Shown here: one piece after another, positions 9,252-22,600 of the stretch
How positions within the stretch are numbered: position 1 is the stretch's first letter
Layout: every line of letters begins with the position of its first letter
Assembly: GCF_021130785.1 (NCBI RefSeq)
Contig: NC_060207.1
Span: 197,978,001 to 198,042,000 of the forward strand
DNA length: 64,000 nucleotides
Source of the DNA: Homalodisca vitripennis
Taxonomy: Eukaryota; Arthropoda; Insecta; Hemiptera; Cicadellidae
Reading direction: 5' to 3'
Notes under the pieces: generated by a model
What the model saw: only the letters and a program-made list of their open reading frames with translations
What the model was told of the DNA's origin: nothing
Database searches by the model: none
Made by a program: the position numbers and the translations under genes

Positions 9252-12200
9252 TGTATAAATTTATTGGTAAAATTAAAAGCTAAATTACCAGAATACAGTT
9301 CGTAACACTCAACGTCCCTAATGCGTACGGTACTGGCAGGAGTAACTGATAATGAACAAAAAGCATTTCCATGTATTCCTTATTACTGTAGCCTTTTCAT
9401 TCTTTCTTATTCTTTCTTCACTTGATAGAATTTGTAATTTTTATTTTATTAGTTATATTATTAGAAAATAGCAACATTATTTGCTGATACGTATTACCAT
9501 ATCCGAAAAGAGATAAAATATGTAGATTACAAATGATTCACTCACAATATCAACAGTAATCGTAATGTAGGATTCGAAGCTCATAGAAGAAATCATTGCC
9601 TGTATACTGTACAAACGAAAGCTCTAAAATCCAAACCAGGTATATCGAAGTCATGAGTGACTTAAAATACAACGATACCTCTTTTATAAAAGGTCGGTTT
9701 TTGTTCATAAACCCCGAAATTTTGAAACTTTAGGGCACTGATCAACCGCATCTTGAAATTCTCTGTATTGCACAGTACAAATCCAGGATGGAAACTTCTA
9801 AGCTCTGTAAGACTTTTTAAAACCTAGATAATACTAAGCTTATACACTTTATACTTACAGTATTTAGAACTACGTATTGAATATCTCGCCATATAGGCTA
9901 CCTGATCTCAGGATAATGAAAACCTCCAAATAATACTTGTATCTGGATCATCTGAACCTCTCAAACCCTCCACCCAGTTCAATGAAGTTAGCCAAAACAG
10001 TCTAAGCTCATGGAGTTTTTAATGTACTATGAATGGTTTTCATTGCAATAACATAAATAATTCAATATGAAAGATATGAAAATTAAATTTTAATGTCAAA
10101 TGTTTCAGTTAAAATTACTAACCCTTCTAAAGTAATTATTAGGAAACTATTAGACATGATTTATTTACCTTTCAAATATCTAATTGTAACCCACGAGAAG
10201 AATACCATCACCGCATGATGATAAACGTGTAGAAAGGTTACATGAGATGTTTTATGCCGTAATATCATAAAAACCTGAAACAATACATTTTAATACATAG
10301 TACTTACTTAAATTATGTATTGTAATACAAATAGTATGCAAGTAGGTATAGTAAGTGGAAATTTAACATTTACGACATTACGTAGAAAACTCCTTTTCAA
10401 CAACGATAAATGCTTTTCTAGAACTGTTATTTATTATCTATTTTCGTTCGGATAAAATTTGTTGAAGCGTCTGAAGAAAACAGTGAAACCAGTTTTCCTG
10501 TAATATATTATACAATTTAATGATCAACAGATGTGTTTTTTTTTTAAATCGTGACAGAGTAGGCTACTACATCGTTTAGAGTTTCGCATATTGATTCTGA
10601 GCCAGAAATAGGACAGATTAAAGGAACTCAGTTTAATAATTTCAATGATCAGCTCATACTATATAAACTCTTTCCATTGCTTTGCTAGGTAGTGTTTTTC
10701 GTATAATTTATAGTCATTAGCGGTTCAGCGTACCAAAGATAAAATATTTTAATAACTTTAATCATAATTACTTTACGATGACTCTTAAAGTTGTAATAAA
10801 CAAGGAGTTAATTGTTTTAATTTATACAATCTCATAGTGCATACAAAATCTTAGTAAATTCATTGGCATGTTTTCTAAATAGCTGAGGCTTGCAATATTT
10901 TATGCCTTCTTTGAATGAGCAATACATTTACTAGCCTTTCATATATATATGAATAGTATTTATCTTCAGTATAATTTAGAAAAGCATTTTGTTTTCAATG
11001 TTAAGACTAAAAGATACTTTAATTTATAATTCTTCGGATATTTATTATCAAGAAAGTAGGGGTGGAATAGTTATATTTTGATTAAAAGCATCCTACGTAA
11101 TTTAGCTTTCTCATCTCTATGGTTTTACAACAATTCTAAAACATCGTTTAATATAATATCATAAGGTTAAATATGGGAACCTAACGTGTTTTTTGGAACG
11201 CCAAAATTTTTAACAGCAATACGAGAAGGTTGCACGATATCTAATTAACTTTAACTAAACATGTTCAAGTTTTATTTAAAAATTATTATATTAAGAGTTT
11301 TTAATAGTAACTATTTATATTTATTTTTCAAAAGTGTTGATTTAGATTACAATACAGTGTAGTAATGTATATTGTTCAAATCTGTGAGCCCTTACATTCA
11401 TTAAACTTATCTCATTAGATCTTATTTTTATACAAAAAATTTTAAATTCTAAGCCTTTCGAAATTACTTAATTATAATAACTGCTGTACAAAATTATGTA
11501 CAATAGCGTCCAAATTTATAAAAATAATGACATGATTATTACATAAATTTTCAGTATGGAAAAAAGTACAGTTAAATTCATAGCACTTTAAATAAAATTC
11601 CTGATAAAGTAAAAGTATAAAATTCTTGTCTTCACTCCACCTGGATTTTCTTCAATTAAAGTAAGACATTTAGATAATTTTGTAATAAGTCAAAAATAAA
11701 AGCCGTCGTTGAGTAAAAAAGTGAAATTTTGTACATTATGCATTTGTTTTATGCTTCTTAATTAAAGTTATATTAAAGATTAAGCTATATTATATAGTCG
11801 ACAAAACAGTTTTCAAAACCTAATAGGTCGTAGCCCTAAAATATCATCGATATATAAAATTTATTCCAAATAGACCCTAATAAACTCTGTCAATTAAATC
11901 ATATTTACTGTAATAATTTAAAATAGCTACTTGTCACGTGTTAATTCTTCCTTTCCTATCAGCAAAAACATATTTTAAAACCGTATATAATATCATGTTC
12001 TGATTTGGCAAAAATAAATATAGATTATAAAAAGTGCATGGATCATCATCTACACAATGTTATTATTTTGTACGCATTATTGCTAGACGAATTAAGTTAA
12101 TATGGCTCACCGTATCTATAAGATCCAACAGCTTCAACACAAGGTAATGCCAGCTTCCCAGCAGATACTGAAAAATTAAATCAACAGTTATTATTTATTA

Positions 12201-12511
12201 ATTTTTGTAACTATTAAATGGTGATAAAAAACAAAAAATAATGCTAATATACTTTAACTAAAATATCAATCTATTTGTTAAACGTTTTACTGTTTATTCA
12301 TATATAAATAATATTGTATATAAATGGTAATAGCCTTATTTTATAAGTATATTATATTTGCAAGTATTTTAATAGCCGTATATATAAGTGTGTATATATA
12401 TATATTTAAATTGTACCCGGATTAAAATAAATCCGGGTTCGACTCCCGGCGGAGCAAGTACTTTTTGCGATTCAATGTTTATTGAAATTATATATATATA
12501 AATATAATTAT

Positions 12512-12583
<72 letters not shown>

Positions 12584-15500
12584 GGTGTCCCAAAATTACA
12601 GGACAAAACTTCACCAAATTGTTCAGGAGGTCAAACTGAACGAAAAATGTTATTCGATGTACAGTCCTACCTTGCTTCGTTTACCTTAAATCGGTCATTT
12701 TGTTTTTTACATACAATTAATTTTATTTTCAATACTGGTTTACCGATTTTGTTGAAACTTGGCATAAATATTATAAACATAAACATAAGGTGTAAAAAAT
12801 ATTTTTTAAATATCTTATGTGTATATTTTTTAAATGGCGGCCATTTAAAATAATAAAACTTAAATAGCTTGAAAACCCACCGTTTTGTCAAAAAATGTTG
12901 AGAGTACTAGGTTTTTGTGAATTGTGTAACAGATCCAACGTTACCATTTCTATGAAACTCGGTTCATAAATGGGCTGGTTGTCGAAGTTTATGTCCGTCT
13001 GGACAGGGTGGTTGCGTATTTCCCAGGCGCCAAGACAACAATGGACTTCAATGAGATTATAACAAAAATAATATTTAATGCTCCAAAATACATTGTGTTA
13101 ACTAAGGAGTAATTGGCTTGGATATTTAAGTTTACCCTCTAAACAGCTGCGTTATAACAATAGAAAACTAATTGTGTTTAAACAATAGTTTAATAAAAAC
13201 AGCTGTTCAACTGAAACGTTTGCTTTTGATTTGAATTCAGGCACATACAATAATGAGTATGTTACTAGAAAGGATGATGTCCAGACGGATATAAAATTCG
13301 ACAACCAGCCCATTTATGAACCGATTTTCATACAAATGGTAACGTTGGATTTGTTACAAAATTCGCAGAAACCTAGTATTTTGAACATTTTTTGATAAAA
13401 CGGTTGGTTTTCAAGTTATTTAAGTTTTAATGTTTTAAATGGCCGCCTTTTTGAAAATACACATAAGATTGAAAAAAAAAAATTTTTACAACTTATGTTC
13501 ATGTTTATAATATTTATGCCAAGTTTAAACAAAATCGGTAAACCCGTATTGAAAATAAAATTAATTGTAATGTAAAAAAACAAAATGGCCGATCTAAGGT
13601 AAACGAAGCAAGATAGGACTATACATTATATAAAATATTTCGTTCAGTTTGACCTCCTGAACAATTTGGTGAAGTTTGGTCCAGTAATTTTGGGGCACCC
13701 TGTATATATTATATATGTACACTTATAAAGGTACTAGCAGGTACCCACTTCTTTGTACGCATTTTAGTAGGTGGGCCACTGCTGATTTCCGACGCCAATG
13801 GTGAGTTTGACTTTGATCTTAGTAAGTTTTGTTTCATACTCGGTTTTCCCTTGTTTTGTGATAAATCTTTTTTCGCAGATCAGAGAAATTTAGTAAGGCA
13901 TTTACTAAAATGGGTTTTATAAGTCTTTAGATTTATAGTAAAATTTAGACAGTAACCTTATCTTATAGGCCTAATAGGATCTAATAGGCCTACTTAAATT
14001 TTTTTATATCCATACACTAAAAATATTGTTAACATTTCACAAAATGTAAAAGGGAAATTGGTACATTAGTTCAAAAGCACAGTTCAGCGAACTTTCAACC
14101 AGCACCGACTTTAAAGAGAGTCTTTGGAGTCAAATTTTTGATCGCGTTTTATTCTCGGACATTTTAATAAGTAGATGAGTACTTAATCACTGAAGTATAA
14201 AATGGCATGAAAAATAATGGTTATTCCTTAGAAAACTTACTCAATATAAATAAAAAAAATATTGATCAATATTTACACACAGAACAGTTTATTAAACTAG
14301 AAATGCTTTTTTAATTATTATTTCACACCTTTAGAACCCAAAATGGAATTTTTCGCAATTTTAAGGACCAGTGGGCTATAGCCCGGAGGGATTCTCGAAA
14401 TGAGAATTGGCCTTATATACATCCCATGGACCGTAATATTTTCCATCTAATATTGCAGTACGATCGGTTGAATGTTTTCAGCGTGAAAGCAAAACAAACA
14501 AACAAAGGTGCTTTCCCATTTAAAATATTATTAGGACGGGTATGTAAATATATATACTGTCTGGTTAACGACCAGCAAAAGCCATGGAATATAGATACAG
14601 TAAATGTGGTACAAAACTTATATTGTAACCTAGAAGCGCACCCAGAAAGAATATTTATCTCCAATCTCAATGTTCTACCTCGTTCGCAGATTGTAAAAAT
14701 ACCGTAATAAACAGTCTTTTCTGCATCATTAACACATGTTGTTAATTGAAAGAGGATCTTTATAATGTCATCGACTGTTCTTTGTAAACGTTGTGTTATG
14801 ACAGTGTAACAGTATGTTTCATTAATGTAACTAAGTTAGAGTAAACTAGATAATATTATAGTTATAATCTTATTGTCTTATTTAAACAATATCTGGAATC
14901 AATGTTGAGCAGAGAGGCTATTCAAGACAGAAAATTATGAGATTTAGGTAAATGTATTATAAGTACCTTACATTTAAATGTTAATATCTAGTGGTTGGTC
15001 AGTAATGTAATTAGATATAAAATACAAGTAAAACTATAGATTTTAAGACTTTTATTTAGATGTTAGTTCTCAGACCTCCTTACGTAACATCATCTAAATT
15101 ACAGCAACGAAGCAACCTCAAATGTAACATCAAAAAGATCTTTGACTAAAAGTAAATTACAATGGCAAGCCTTATAACTTTATAATCACAGTAGGCTTCT
15201 CGAACCTGTGTATATAATATATTTTCTTGGTGGGGAAATAATTTACACTTAAATATGGCATAAACTGCTATGACTAGAGTATGTTATAATAGTTATACAT
15301 ATACAGTTTTTACATATTTTATTGGATGGTGCAAGAAGGATATCTCACCCCTTGTGTCGGAAATATAATTCATGCCAATGAGAATTGCTCATAAACGCTT
15401 AAAACCTAAAATTGATATCTTAACACGTAAAGATTTTAATCATGGATAATGATATATTATGTACATAAAACATACCTACATCCGTCTCTGCGCTACTTAC

Positions 15501-18500
15501 AGCCACATCATTCATTACAACATTAGTGCGTAACCGAAAAGCTAAGTAGTTTGATAACATGATTCACCTACAGGGCTACAAGGCCCTACAATAGTTTGAT
15601 TGTTACTAGAGCTAATCAATCATATATCGTGGAGTAATGAATATAATTCGAGCAATTTAATACTTAAATCAAAAATAGGTTAGAAAATTTGAATATCTTC
15701 CAGTGACTATCACTTAATTTTGGAGCATTTAGAATATCATTCAAAACGAATATGACATGGTGCCATGTTTTTCAATCCAAAAACGCATGCGACGTCGCGG
15801 GTAACTGTTGGTTTTATCTACCTCATTATTATTAATACATGAATTCTCACTTTTTTATAAAATACTGATATTTAATAATGATTGACTTTTAACGTTAATT
15901 TGTATAATATGCTTTATGCGAATAAAATCAATACATACTGAACTCAAAAAGGTATATAACCTACTCATTATTAGCTGTAAATCAATGCAATATATATTTA
16001 CAATTAATTACAAATAGAAATTGAGTTTTGGACTAGATCATCGTTATGTCACCTTTTTTACATATATTCCTTTGATCGCTAAAAATGTTAAAAGTGTAGT
16101 AAATTTAAATTGAGAGAATCCAACTAAAACCGAATATACTACTAGAAACAAGTCTATTTTATTATCAAGATAATCCACAATCTGTTTGTAAACTAGCTTC
16201 CGTACTATTATAAAGTGTTAGGCCCAACAATAAAATGTAAAATATAGGCTACTAGTAGTATTTTTGTGGCATCATCTAGACAAAAGAGCTCAGGAGTTAA
16301 GGACGGACAGATAAGTTACAGGAATCTCGTAATATTTATACACTTAGAAGAATATTTTTTCTCGTAAAGTATTTTAGCAAGAGGAATTGCTTTATTCGAT
16401 CACCTCCTTCCCTATAAATATCAATGTTGTACCATGACATTATACAGGACGGGAATCATTATACTGATACACTATCCTTCTAAATATAATACTATAAATA
16501 TGCTGTGACTTTTATAACCAAACAAAATATTAACTAATTAAAAATCATAAAATTATTAGCCTAAATTTTTTCTTCTCATTTTACAGTTAGTCGGCTAAAT
16601 TGTTTCTGTTAATTATTCTGAAAAACCACTTACCAAATACTTCAATTCTTCTAAACCACCAAATTGTTGCGGGATGGAACAGCTTATTCTGATCAGAAAC
16701 GGCACTGGATACACTTTATCCTGAGTTTGAGGTGTCAATAGCTGTGACATTGTACATTTAAAATTTCTATGGTACTTCAATTTTGTAGAACACACGTTGA
16801 TTTCACATGCAAAATAATCTATGAATGTAACAGTGTAATTTATTAAAATTTACATAAAATATCTGAATAAGTAAGTAGTTAAGACAGTGGCAGTTTTACG
16901 ATGCGCTCACAAAGAAATAAAATAACAGATTGAAGATCTCGATACTTTTTCTCACTAATTTTGGTTTTATCAGTATCGTGAAAGTAATACAGTCTGTGGC
17001 AGTCACTGATCTAACGAAAATATAGGTGAAACTGGGCAGGTGATTATATGAGTATTATAAGTATTGTATATTATGTTTAGTACTATAAATAAGTTACTCT
17101 CTAACCATCCCTTATCAAATAAAGTACCATAAGTTTTTAAAAATTTGTTTACAAAACTTTTCAATACATTGAAAATATCACTGTCTTTCCTATATGGTAT
17201 CTAATGATACTTAATTTGTAATCTAAATGCAAAGCTCTTTGTCTGAAACCATTTCCCTCTAATATTGTAATAATATGTGTAATAAAATCTAACATTATAT
17301 AGCTGCGATGTGATTAAATGACAAAATGCCAGAGTGTGTTGTAAATATCAAATTATGTTGTCCAAATCTGTCCTGCTCTGAAGGAATTTGATAAACTCAT
17401 CCACACTGGTCAAGACCTCACTGAATATTTCCACCCATGCCATATACTAAGTCAACTTTTCTAAGTATGGCAAACCCTTAGGAATAAGAGAGTAACATTG
17501 TTTACCTTCGGTGGTAAATAAATTACTAAGCATTAATTTCAATTGCATTTTTAACATTGAACAGTACTTTTCACTTGAATACATATAAAAAACTGATCAG
17601 TTACTGCTAAAAAAAAATAGAAACGTTGGAAAAAATCCTTAGTTTTACTAGTTAATCAAGAGATACCCATTCCCATGCTATAAAAGTGAGCACTTGGTTA
17701 CTTTCAGCTGTGTGACAGGTGGTACAGTGACATATTGTCTCTCTACCTCGCTATGTGATAGGAAGTGGTGAGTTGATGCCGAGAAAGATGATGAAAGAGA
17801 GACAGATGGCGGGGGGGGGAGAGAGAGAGAGAGAGAGAATTTTCAACTGTTTCACAATAAAGTATGTAGCCATCGCATACCTTGTCTCTGTTTATAAGAC
17901 TTTATATACGGTACTTTATAATACTAGTCTAAATCAAATAAAGTTTTTGTCAGTTCTTTATTTATATTTCTGTCTGTTGTGTCTGAAATAAACAATAGTC
18001 GTGTTTAAATGATAGTAAATTGTTAAAAGTAATTTGTAATTCTAACGGTTTATTTTACCATATTTTATGTACTTTGATACTTGCATTAGGTCTATGTTAA
18101 TTTTTTTTATTTATAAGATACTTCGAAAATTATATTTCAAGATTAGTAAATATTTTGACACTTGTGAAGCATGTGCCATTTTACTGCTACACTTTTTTAT
18201 CTACAGTTTTACCAACATAAGCTAGGTTCTGTGTAAATGTTTATTAAACGGGTGGTCACAATAATTTATTTCTTATTGGGCAGGCGTACTACCTATTTAA
18301 GTAATAATAAGTTATTAAAATGGTTTTAAATGTGTAAATCTTAATGTACTTTGTAACTAAACAACATAAAAAATGGGATATGTACAGTATTTAAGTATTT
18401 TAACAAAGTAGTACATTCGAATAAAGTTTGTTTTTACTACGGTTCTTACTACATTACTTTTGGTAAATGAGGTATTATCGAACAATAACGGCTAGTAGTT

Positions 18501-19661
18501 CAATATTGAAATGGTAAATATATAGAGGTATGTGCAATTAGGTTATTTGAATTTAAAATGTGTGTATGTTAATTAGGTTATTAGGTTATTTGAATTTGAA
18601 ATGTGTGTATGTTTCCATTATTTATAGGACAAATATTGACTAAAAAAACTATTTTATTTTTAGGTTTTGAAACAATTACTTACAGTATATTTAAGTTATA
18701 CTTTATACTAGTGCAATATTTTCTTTTTTATTTCACGGAACACATCGTTAGTGTAAACTATTATAAGGTTAATATCCATAAACATCTCTACTAATTTGTA
18801 CTTACATGAAATACGATGATCGAATTGTAAAACACTTGCACTATATTGTACAGTCTCATCACAAATCCAAGTCTGTAAGGCGGCCTGCCTTCCATATATT
18901 TGGGTCCTAACTTTAAAACAATCAGTAGGTAAATAGCGAGAATTGTTATCATAGGATATGGAGTTTGGACAAGAAACCATTCTTCCATGATTTTACCTGA
19001 AAATATATAAACAATTTTATGACAGTAGCTTACTTCTTACAATTGGGTTCTTTCGCAGAATCAAAATTTGATAAGACTTAACACGACGTAACATTAAAGC
19101 AACTAAATCGTGTATGGATTGAAAAATAAATAGAACAGAATACGTTCACACCCACGCTTCTCTCTGACATGTCTTCAAAGAGTACAAACGTTTCAAACTT
19201 CTTGACTTAGATGTGTAACAGCATGTGTAACTCTAACAGGTTATACTTATTGAAATATGTAATTATTAACAAGAAAGGGACAATTCCGACACCTATAAAA
19301 GTATTATTTAAAACGAGGCATAAGTGTTTGCTTGACTAATGCCAAAACCGTTAGAAGAAAACATATAAAATACGTAATATAGATTTACATTTTGTATATA
19401 ATATATGAATATAGATTGGTTATTGGAATATAGCGTTATCTATTCAGTAAAACTGTTTACAATGATAACTCGTTCTAAAATGTGCTCAATTATGTATTTA
19501 TATTTTTAATTTTTTCTAAAACCATAAGCAATTTTAAATCTATAGTTAATCTGTTATTTATAGTTATAGCATACTTGTTACTCACCGCTATCCATAAAGT
19601 TTGATTGGAATTCGTCTGAAAACGTTTCATTTTGGTTACAATCTGTAGTTTCTTCTGTCAT
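7907..19661 (-). CDS. Elongase A: ELOVL-family very-long-chain fatty acid elongase, last exon not found
   Basis: An ER-membrane 3-ketoacyl-CoA synthase that by family function condenses malonyl-CoA with acyl-CoA in the first step of fatty acid elongation. Six exons were read from splice sites: 19586-19661, 18806-18996, 16634-16720, 12111-12167, 10169-10274 and 7907-8040, together 217 codons in one open frame with consistent phases. Motifs: KLLDLIDT (KxxExxDT with Glu replaced by Asp), VFMILRHK in place of the usual FFVLRKK, the histidine box HVYHH, HAIMYSYY and YLWWKRHLTKLQL. The usual Gly-Pro before the WWK segment is missing (TFDSLKK). The terminal exon, with the last helices and C-tail, was not seen between 1 and 7906. 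It may lie beyond the window behind the Polinton relic, or be lost. Tandem with two related genes, it is the most diverged of the three and could be decaying. Confidence 0.8.
8259..8440. repeat. tRNA-derived SINE-like repeat in palindromic form
   Basis: Arms at 8259-8308 and 8333-8378 are reverse complements apart from a 4-base gap, with a 24-base spacer. The minus-oriented arm contains AATGGTAGCAC followed by a tRNA-like anticodon arm and the T-arm GGTTCGACTCCCGGCGGAGCA, so it carries pol III box B and a tRNA 3' half. A tail ttcaatgtttattgaaatta...aggcaattgcca (8391-8428) follows the right arm. The same tail and head occur near 12430 and 25130-25375. Confidence 0.75.
9199..9247. repeat. (AT)n microsatellite
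   Basis: About 49 bases of alternating A/T preceded by (GTAT)n, inside elongase A intron 5. Confidence 0.95.
10169..10274 (-). CDS. Elongase A exon 5 (histidine box)
   Basis: 106 nt, acceptor tttcag, donor GTAAAT in phase 1. It encodes VFMILRHKTSHVTFLHVYHH, holding the family's catalytic HxxHH box, then a hydrophobic helix. Confidence 0.92.
12111..12167 (-). CDS. Elongase A exon 4
   Basis: 57 nt, acceptor ttttcag, donor GTGAGC. It encodes SWHYLVLKLLDLIDT, the K..(E/D)..DT segment that precedes the conserved FF.LRKK motif. Confidence 0.85.
12430..12490 (+). repeat. SINE-like fragment (tRNA T-arm plus tail)
   Basis: Plus-strand copy of the box B half, CCGGGTTCGACTCCCGGCGG, followed by the same agtactttttgcgattcaatg linker and tattgaaatta tail start as in the 8.3-kb element. 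Truncated at both sides by AT repeats. Confidence 0.7.
12516..12580. repeat. (AT)n microsatellite
   Basis: Long alternating A/T tract directly abutting the fold-back element that starts at 12581. The insertion target was probably this TA-rich tract. Confidence 0.95.
12581..13702. mobile_element. Fold-back element with long terminal inverted repeats, ends CAGGGTG
   Basis: Starts cagggtgtcccaaaattaca and ends ttttggggcaccctg. The two arms (12581-13004 and 13278-13702, about 425 bp each) are reverse complements along their length, sharing for example caaattgttcaggaggtcaaa and aatggcggcc(a)-type blocks. The 273-bp centre has no ORF. TA repeats flank it, consistent with a TA-rich target. It is a non-autonomous DNA element of unassigned superfamily, inserted 0.41 kb downstream of elongase A exon 4's upstream intron boundary, in intron 3. 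Confidence 0.8.
14080..14560. repeat. Dispersed repeat, copy 2
   Basis: Partner of 5550-5990: ggagtcaaatt, aaggaccagtggg and cagtacgatcggttgaatg, then gcgtgaaagcaaaacaaacaaac and a final aaaatattattagg. The end matches insect non-LTR retrotransposon 3' ends in style. In elongase A intron 3. Confidence 0.5.
16634..16720 (-). CDS. Elongase A exon 3
   Basis: 87 nt, acceptor ctcag, donor GTAAGT. It encodes a loop with one conserved cysteine (FLIRISCSIPQQF), equal in place to the CHP exon of genes B and C. Confidence 0.7.
16721..18805. other. Elongase A intron 2
   Basis: AT-rich, no exon seen. It holds a G-run followed by (GA)n at about 17812-17838 and a short direct duplication (ttaggttatttgaattt, about 18540 and 18583). 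Confidence 0.6.
18806..18996 (-). CDS. Elongase A exon 2
   Basis: 191 nt between a tttcag acceptor and a GTAAGT donor. It encodes EEWFLVQTPYPM, the first membrane helix, LGPKYMEGRPPY and RLYNIVQVFYN, matching the family pattern GPk.M..R.P and YN..QV. Confidence 0.9.
19586..19661 (-). CDS. Elongase A exon 1
   Basis: ATG at 19661, 76 nt, ending in phase 1 before a GTGAGT donor. It encodes a hydrophilic acidic N-terminus beginning MTEETTDCNQNE and ending FMDS, facing the cytosol by family topology. Confidence 0.75.
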
Positions 19662-22600
19662 TTTTTGCTCTACGAACTAAAATCTTCGTACATAAATACA
19701 AACACAATCAGTAATATATTATTCTAATCGAAACTAGTACTTTTTATTATTAACAGTATTACACCAAAACACTGTACTCGTAACCGAAGCACATTGTTTT
19801 TAATTCCGTTAGTCAATGTTGCTACATATTTGTAATTGGTTGTAAAGTACGAGTAAGTAAACTTTCTACTTTATATGAAAGCCACTTTGAAATTATGTAT
19901 AGTAATCTAACAAGTAATTTTGTTCACTATATTTTAAACGGATGGAGACAAATAAAATAAAAAAGTAGTACAATATACATGTGACATAACAACAACAGTT
20001 ACCGTTATACTACTGAGCTAAATTTAGGATCAATGACGAACCGTTAACTATGCAAAGCAAGGCCAGACAGTAGCAAGGTTAAAGGGATTGTATGGTAATG
20101 CCAGAAAGTCTCTTAAGTAATTGGAGGTTCTGCATTCATTTTCATGACTAACGTTGCTTACTCCCATTACAAGTTGTTTGCGTTAATTGCCTTTGGATTG
20201 CTAATACATCCCTATTGTGCAATTAATCCCACTACTCGTTATTAAATGTACCCATAAATGTTCCCAAATTTAACTAAACACCGGCTCATAATTTGTCTTT
20301 ATTCTAATTTAGAACGATGATTCAAGTTGGTTTGTTACTATTCGTAACGTGTAACAACGTATCTGAGTTGTTACCATTACTGTTTTGCTGTTGCTGTAAA
20401 TAATGACTTAGTCTTTGATTAATACAAACATTTATATTTATAACATATAATACATTTACATACATTATATGCAGGGAAAATCAAATTGTACTTCAAACTC
20501 ATTCTGTAAAAATAATTTAGTTAAACTCTACCGTAAATATATAACTTTGTTATCATGTAAGTATATAAAGAATTTACTTTAAACTATGAAAAAAAATAAA
20601 AAGTTTAATTCGGAATGGAAGAAGACTAAATGGATTTCTAATTTAAAATACAAATCAATTCGATAAAGATTTATTTATTATGCTACTTTATTTGTGCCGT
20701 CATGGTAACCCACAAGACTACAGTAAACCTTTTTGCTGATGCTCACACAAACCCTGCGGAGTAACTTATGACATCATCAAACGTAAAAAATTTAAAACTT
20801 TACGGAAGTTCATTAAAACAATATCTTGTAGGCAAACAGAAAGTAATTAAACTCTTCGCGACCCCGAAGCGATAAGCTTCGTTAACGCACGCTCGGCCAA
20901 TAACGTATGTGGCTGTTGATACAAGAAGTAATAAGATGAGGTTAATGATTCTTAAAGAGGAAATCTAGTCATATCAACTAATTTCGTAATTAAATTAAAT
21001 GTTATAAATTAAAATACTGTAAGAAGTTATTTGAAAGTTGTACGCATTTATTTTACTGTAAAAAAACGCTACAAAACAATATATTCATAAATCCTCTATA
21101 TAAACTTTCGGCTGATTATTGAATACAAATTACGATTTCAAACAATTACTCATAAGGTTATAGTTATTGTATTCATCTCACAAGTAAATATTAATCGCAA
21201 ATCGGCAAATTCTTTGGAATTCGTGGAAGGTTTTTATGAACTTTATGTCACGGTTATTAAAAAAAATTCATCCGGAGCATTTTGGAATTCGGAATAAATG
21301 CCAGTATTTATGTTTCACAATTTAATTTAACTGAAACTAAATAACTGTTGAGTAATTTCAAATGAAGGTGACAGTTGCCAAAACATATGCTTATGTTTAA
21401 ATTTTGTAAAATAATAAGTATATTTATCAGTATTTTAATTCATGTATCAAAGACTTAATGTATAACTTTCACTAATATCTGCAGTGTTAATACCTAACTT
21501 TCCCTCTAAATTCCACCAGTGACCAATTAAAAGCATTTAATGTACTGTATGTTATCTAAAAACTTTTACAACACCAACCTTAATGAATAAAGCTGTCAAT
21601 ATATTTATTTAAGGTACTCCAAACTGGTGGAATTCTCTCAATTAAAAATATAGGATTTTAACATTGTCTTAAGGGAAAACGTTAAAAAAATTTACAATAA
21701 CATGCTTCAATGATCTATTCTTCGTAATCTTCAGTCCAAAAATGGAACTATAATGCAAAACCTTACAAACGATTATTTTGAAATGTTGCATGAACTTACA
21801 CAGGATACAACTCTTATACCGGAAATAGATATGAGTTAGGCCGGATGTACATCTAGACCGTAGCAAACCTACGAATATTTTATTTGGATGTGACTAGAAG
21901 TATTTCCGGAAGTCAACGATTTTTACCTAACTAGACATCCGAGAGCTACATATGTATATACCTTTTTCGGGACAATAATGCACCGGTCAAAACAACTATG
22001 GCACCGAAAATGCATTTAAACCGCCTAGATTATATAAGATTTAAGTTTATTAGGCTTTTCAGTCCTACGTATGTATATAGTTTGTCTTCGTCAAGACAAG
22101 TAAAATTCTTCTATACCACTGCAAAGACCAAGACCGAATTTGTATGACAAGGGCTAGAATTAAAAACTTTTTAAATGAGGTAGGTTCCCGAAAACTATTT
22201 ATTTGTATATTAATAATCGGAGCAACAAGGCTAAATCAGCTGCAATGACAAAAATATAACTAATCAGACCAGAAATGCTCCTATACGTGCAAAATATGGT
22301 AGGAGAGTCAAGGTTCCACATTGTACTCGCTTAAGCATTAGTACAAAAATAATATTTACCTGATGATACGTATGTAAAACGTCATAGGACTCCGTAATAT
22401 TACATCATAAGCAATTTTAATAATATTATAATGCCTTTTGATTTATAAAATTGCATGCAAAGCCACGAGTACCAGCTAGAGGGTACTAGTTGCTTTACGA
22501 TGGTATGATTTTATATTTGTATACGTTAGTAATTTGTATAATATGCATAGAATTATACTGAAGAATTGCTTAAATTCATAATATAAAGTTATGAGTAGGT

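Noticed and set aside
12369..12853. Frames of repeated Tyr-Ile residues
   Set aside because: Translation of (AT)n repeats and of the fold-back arm, not a protein gene.
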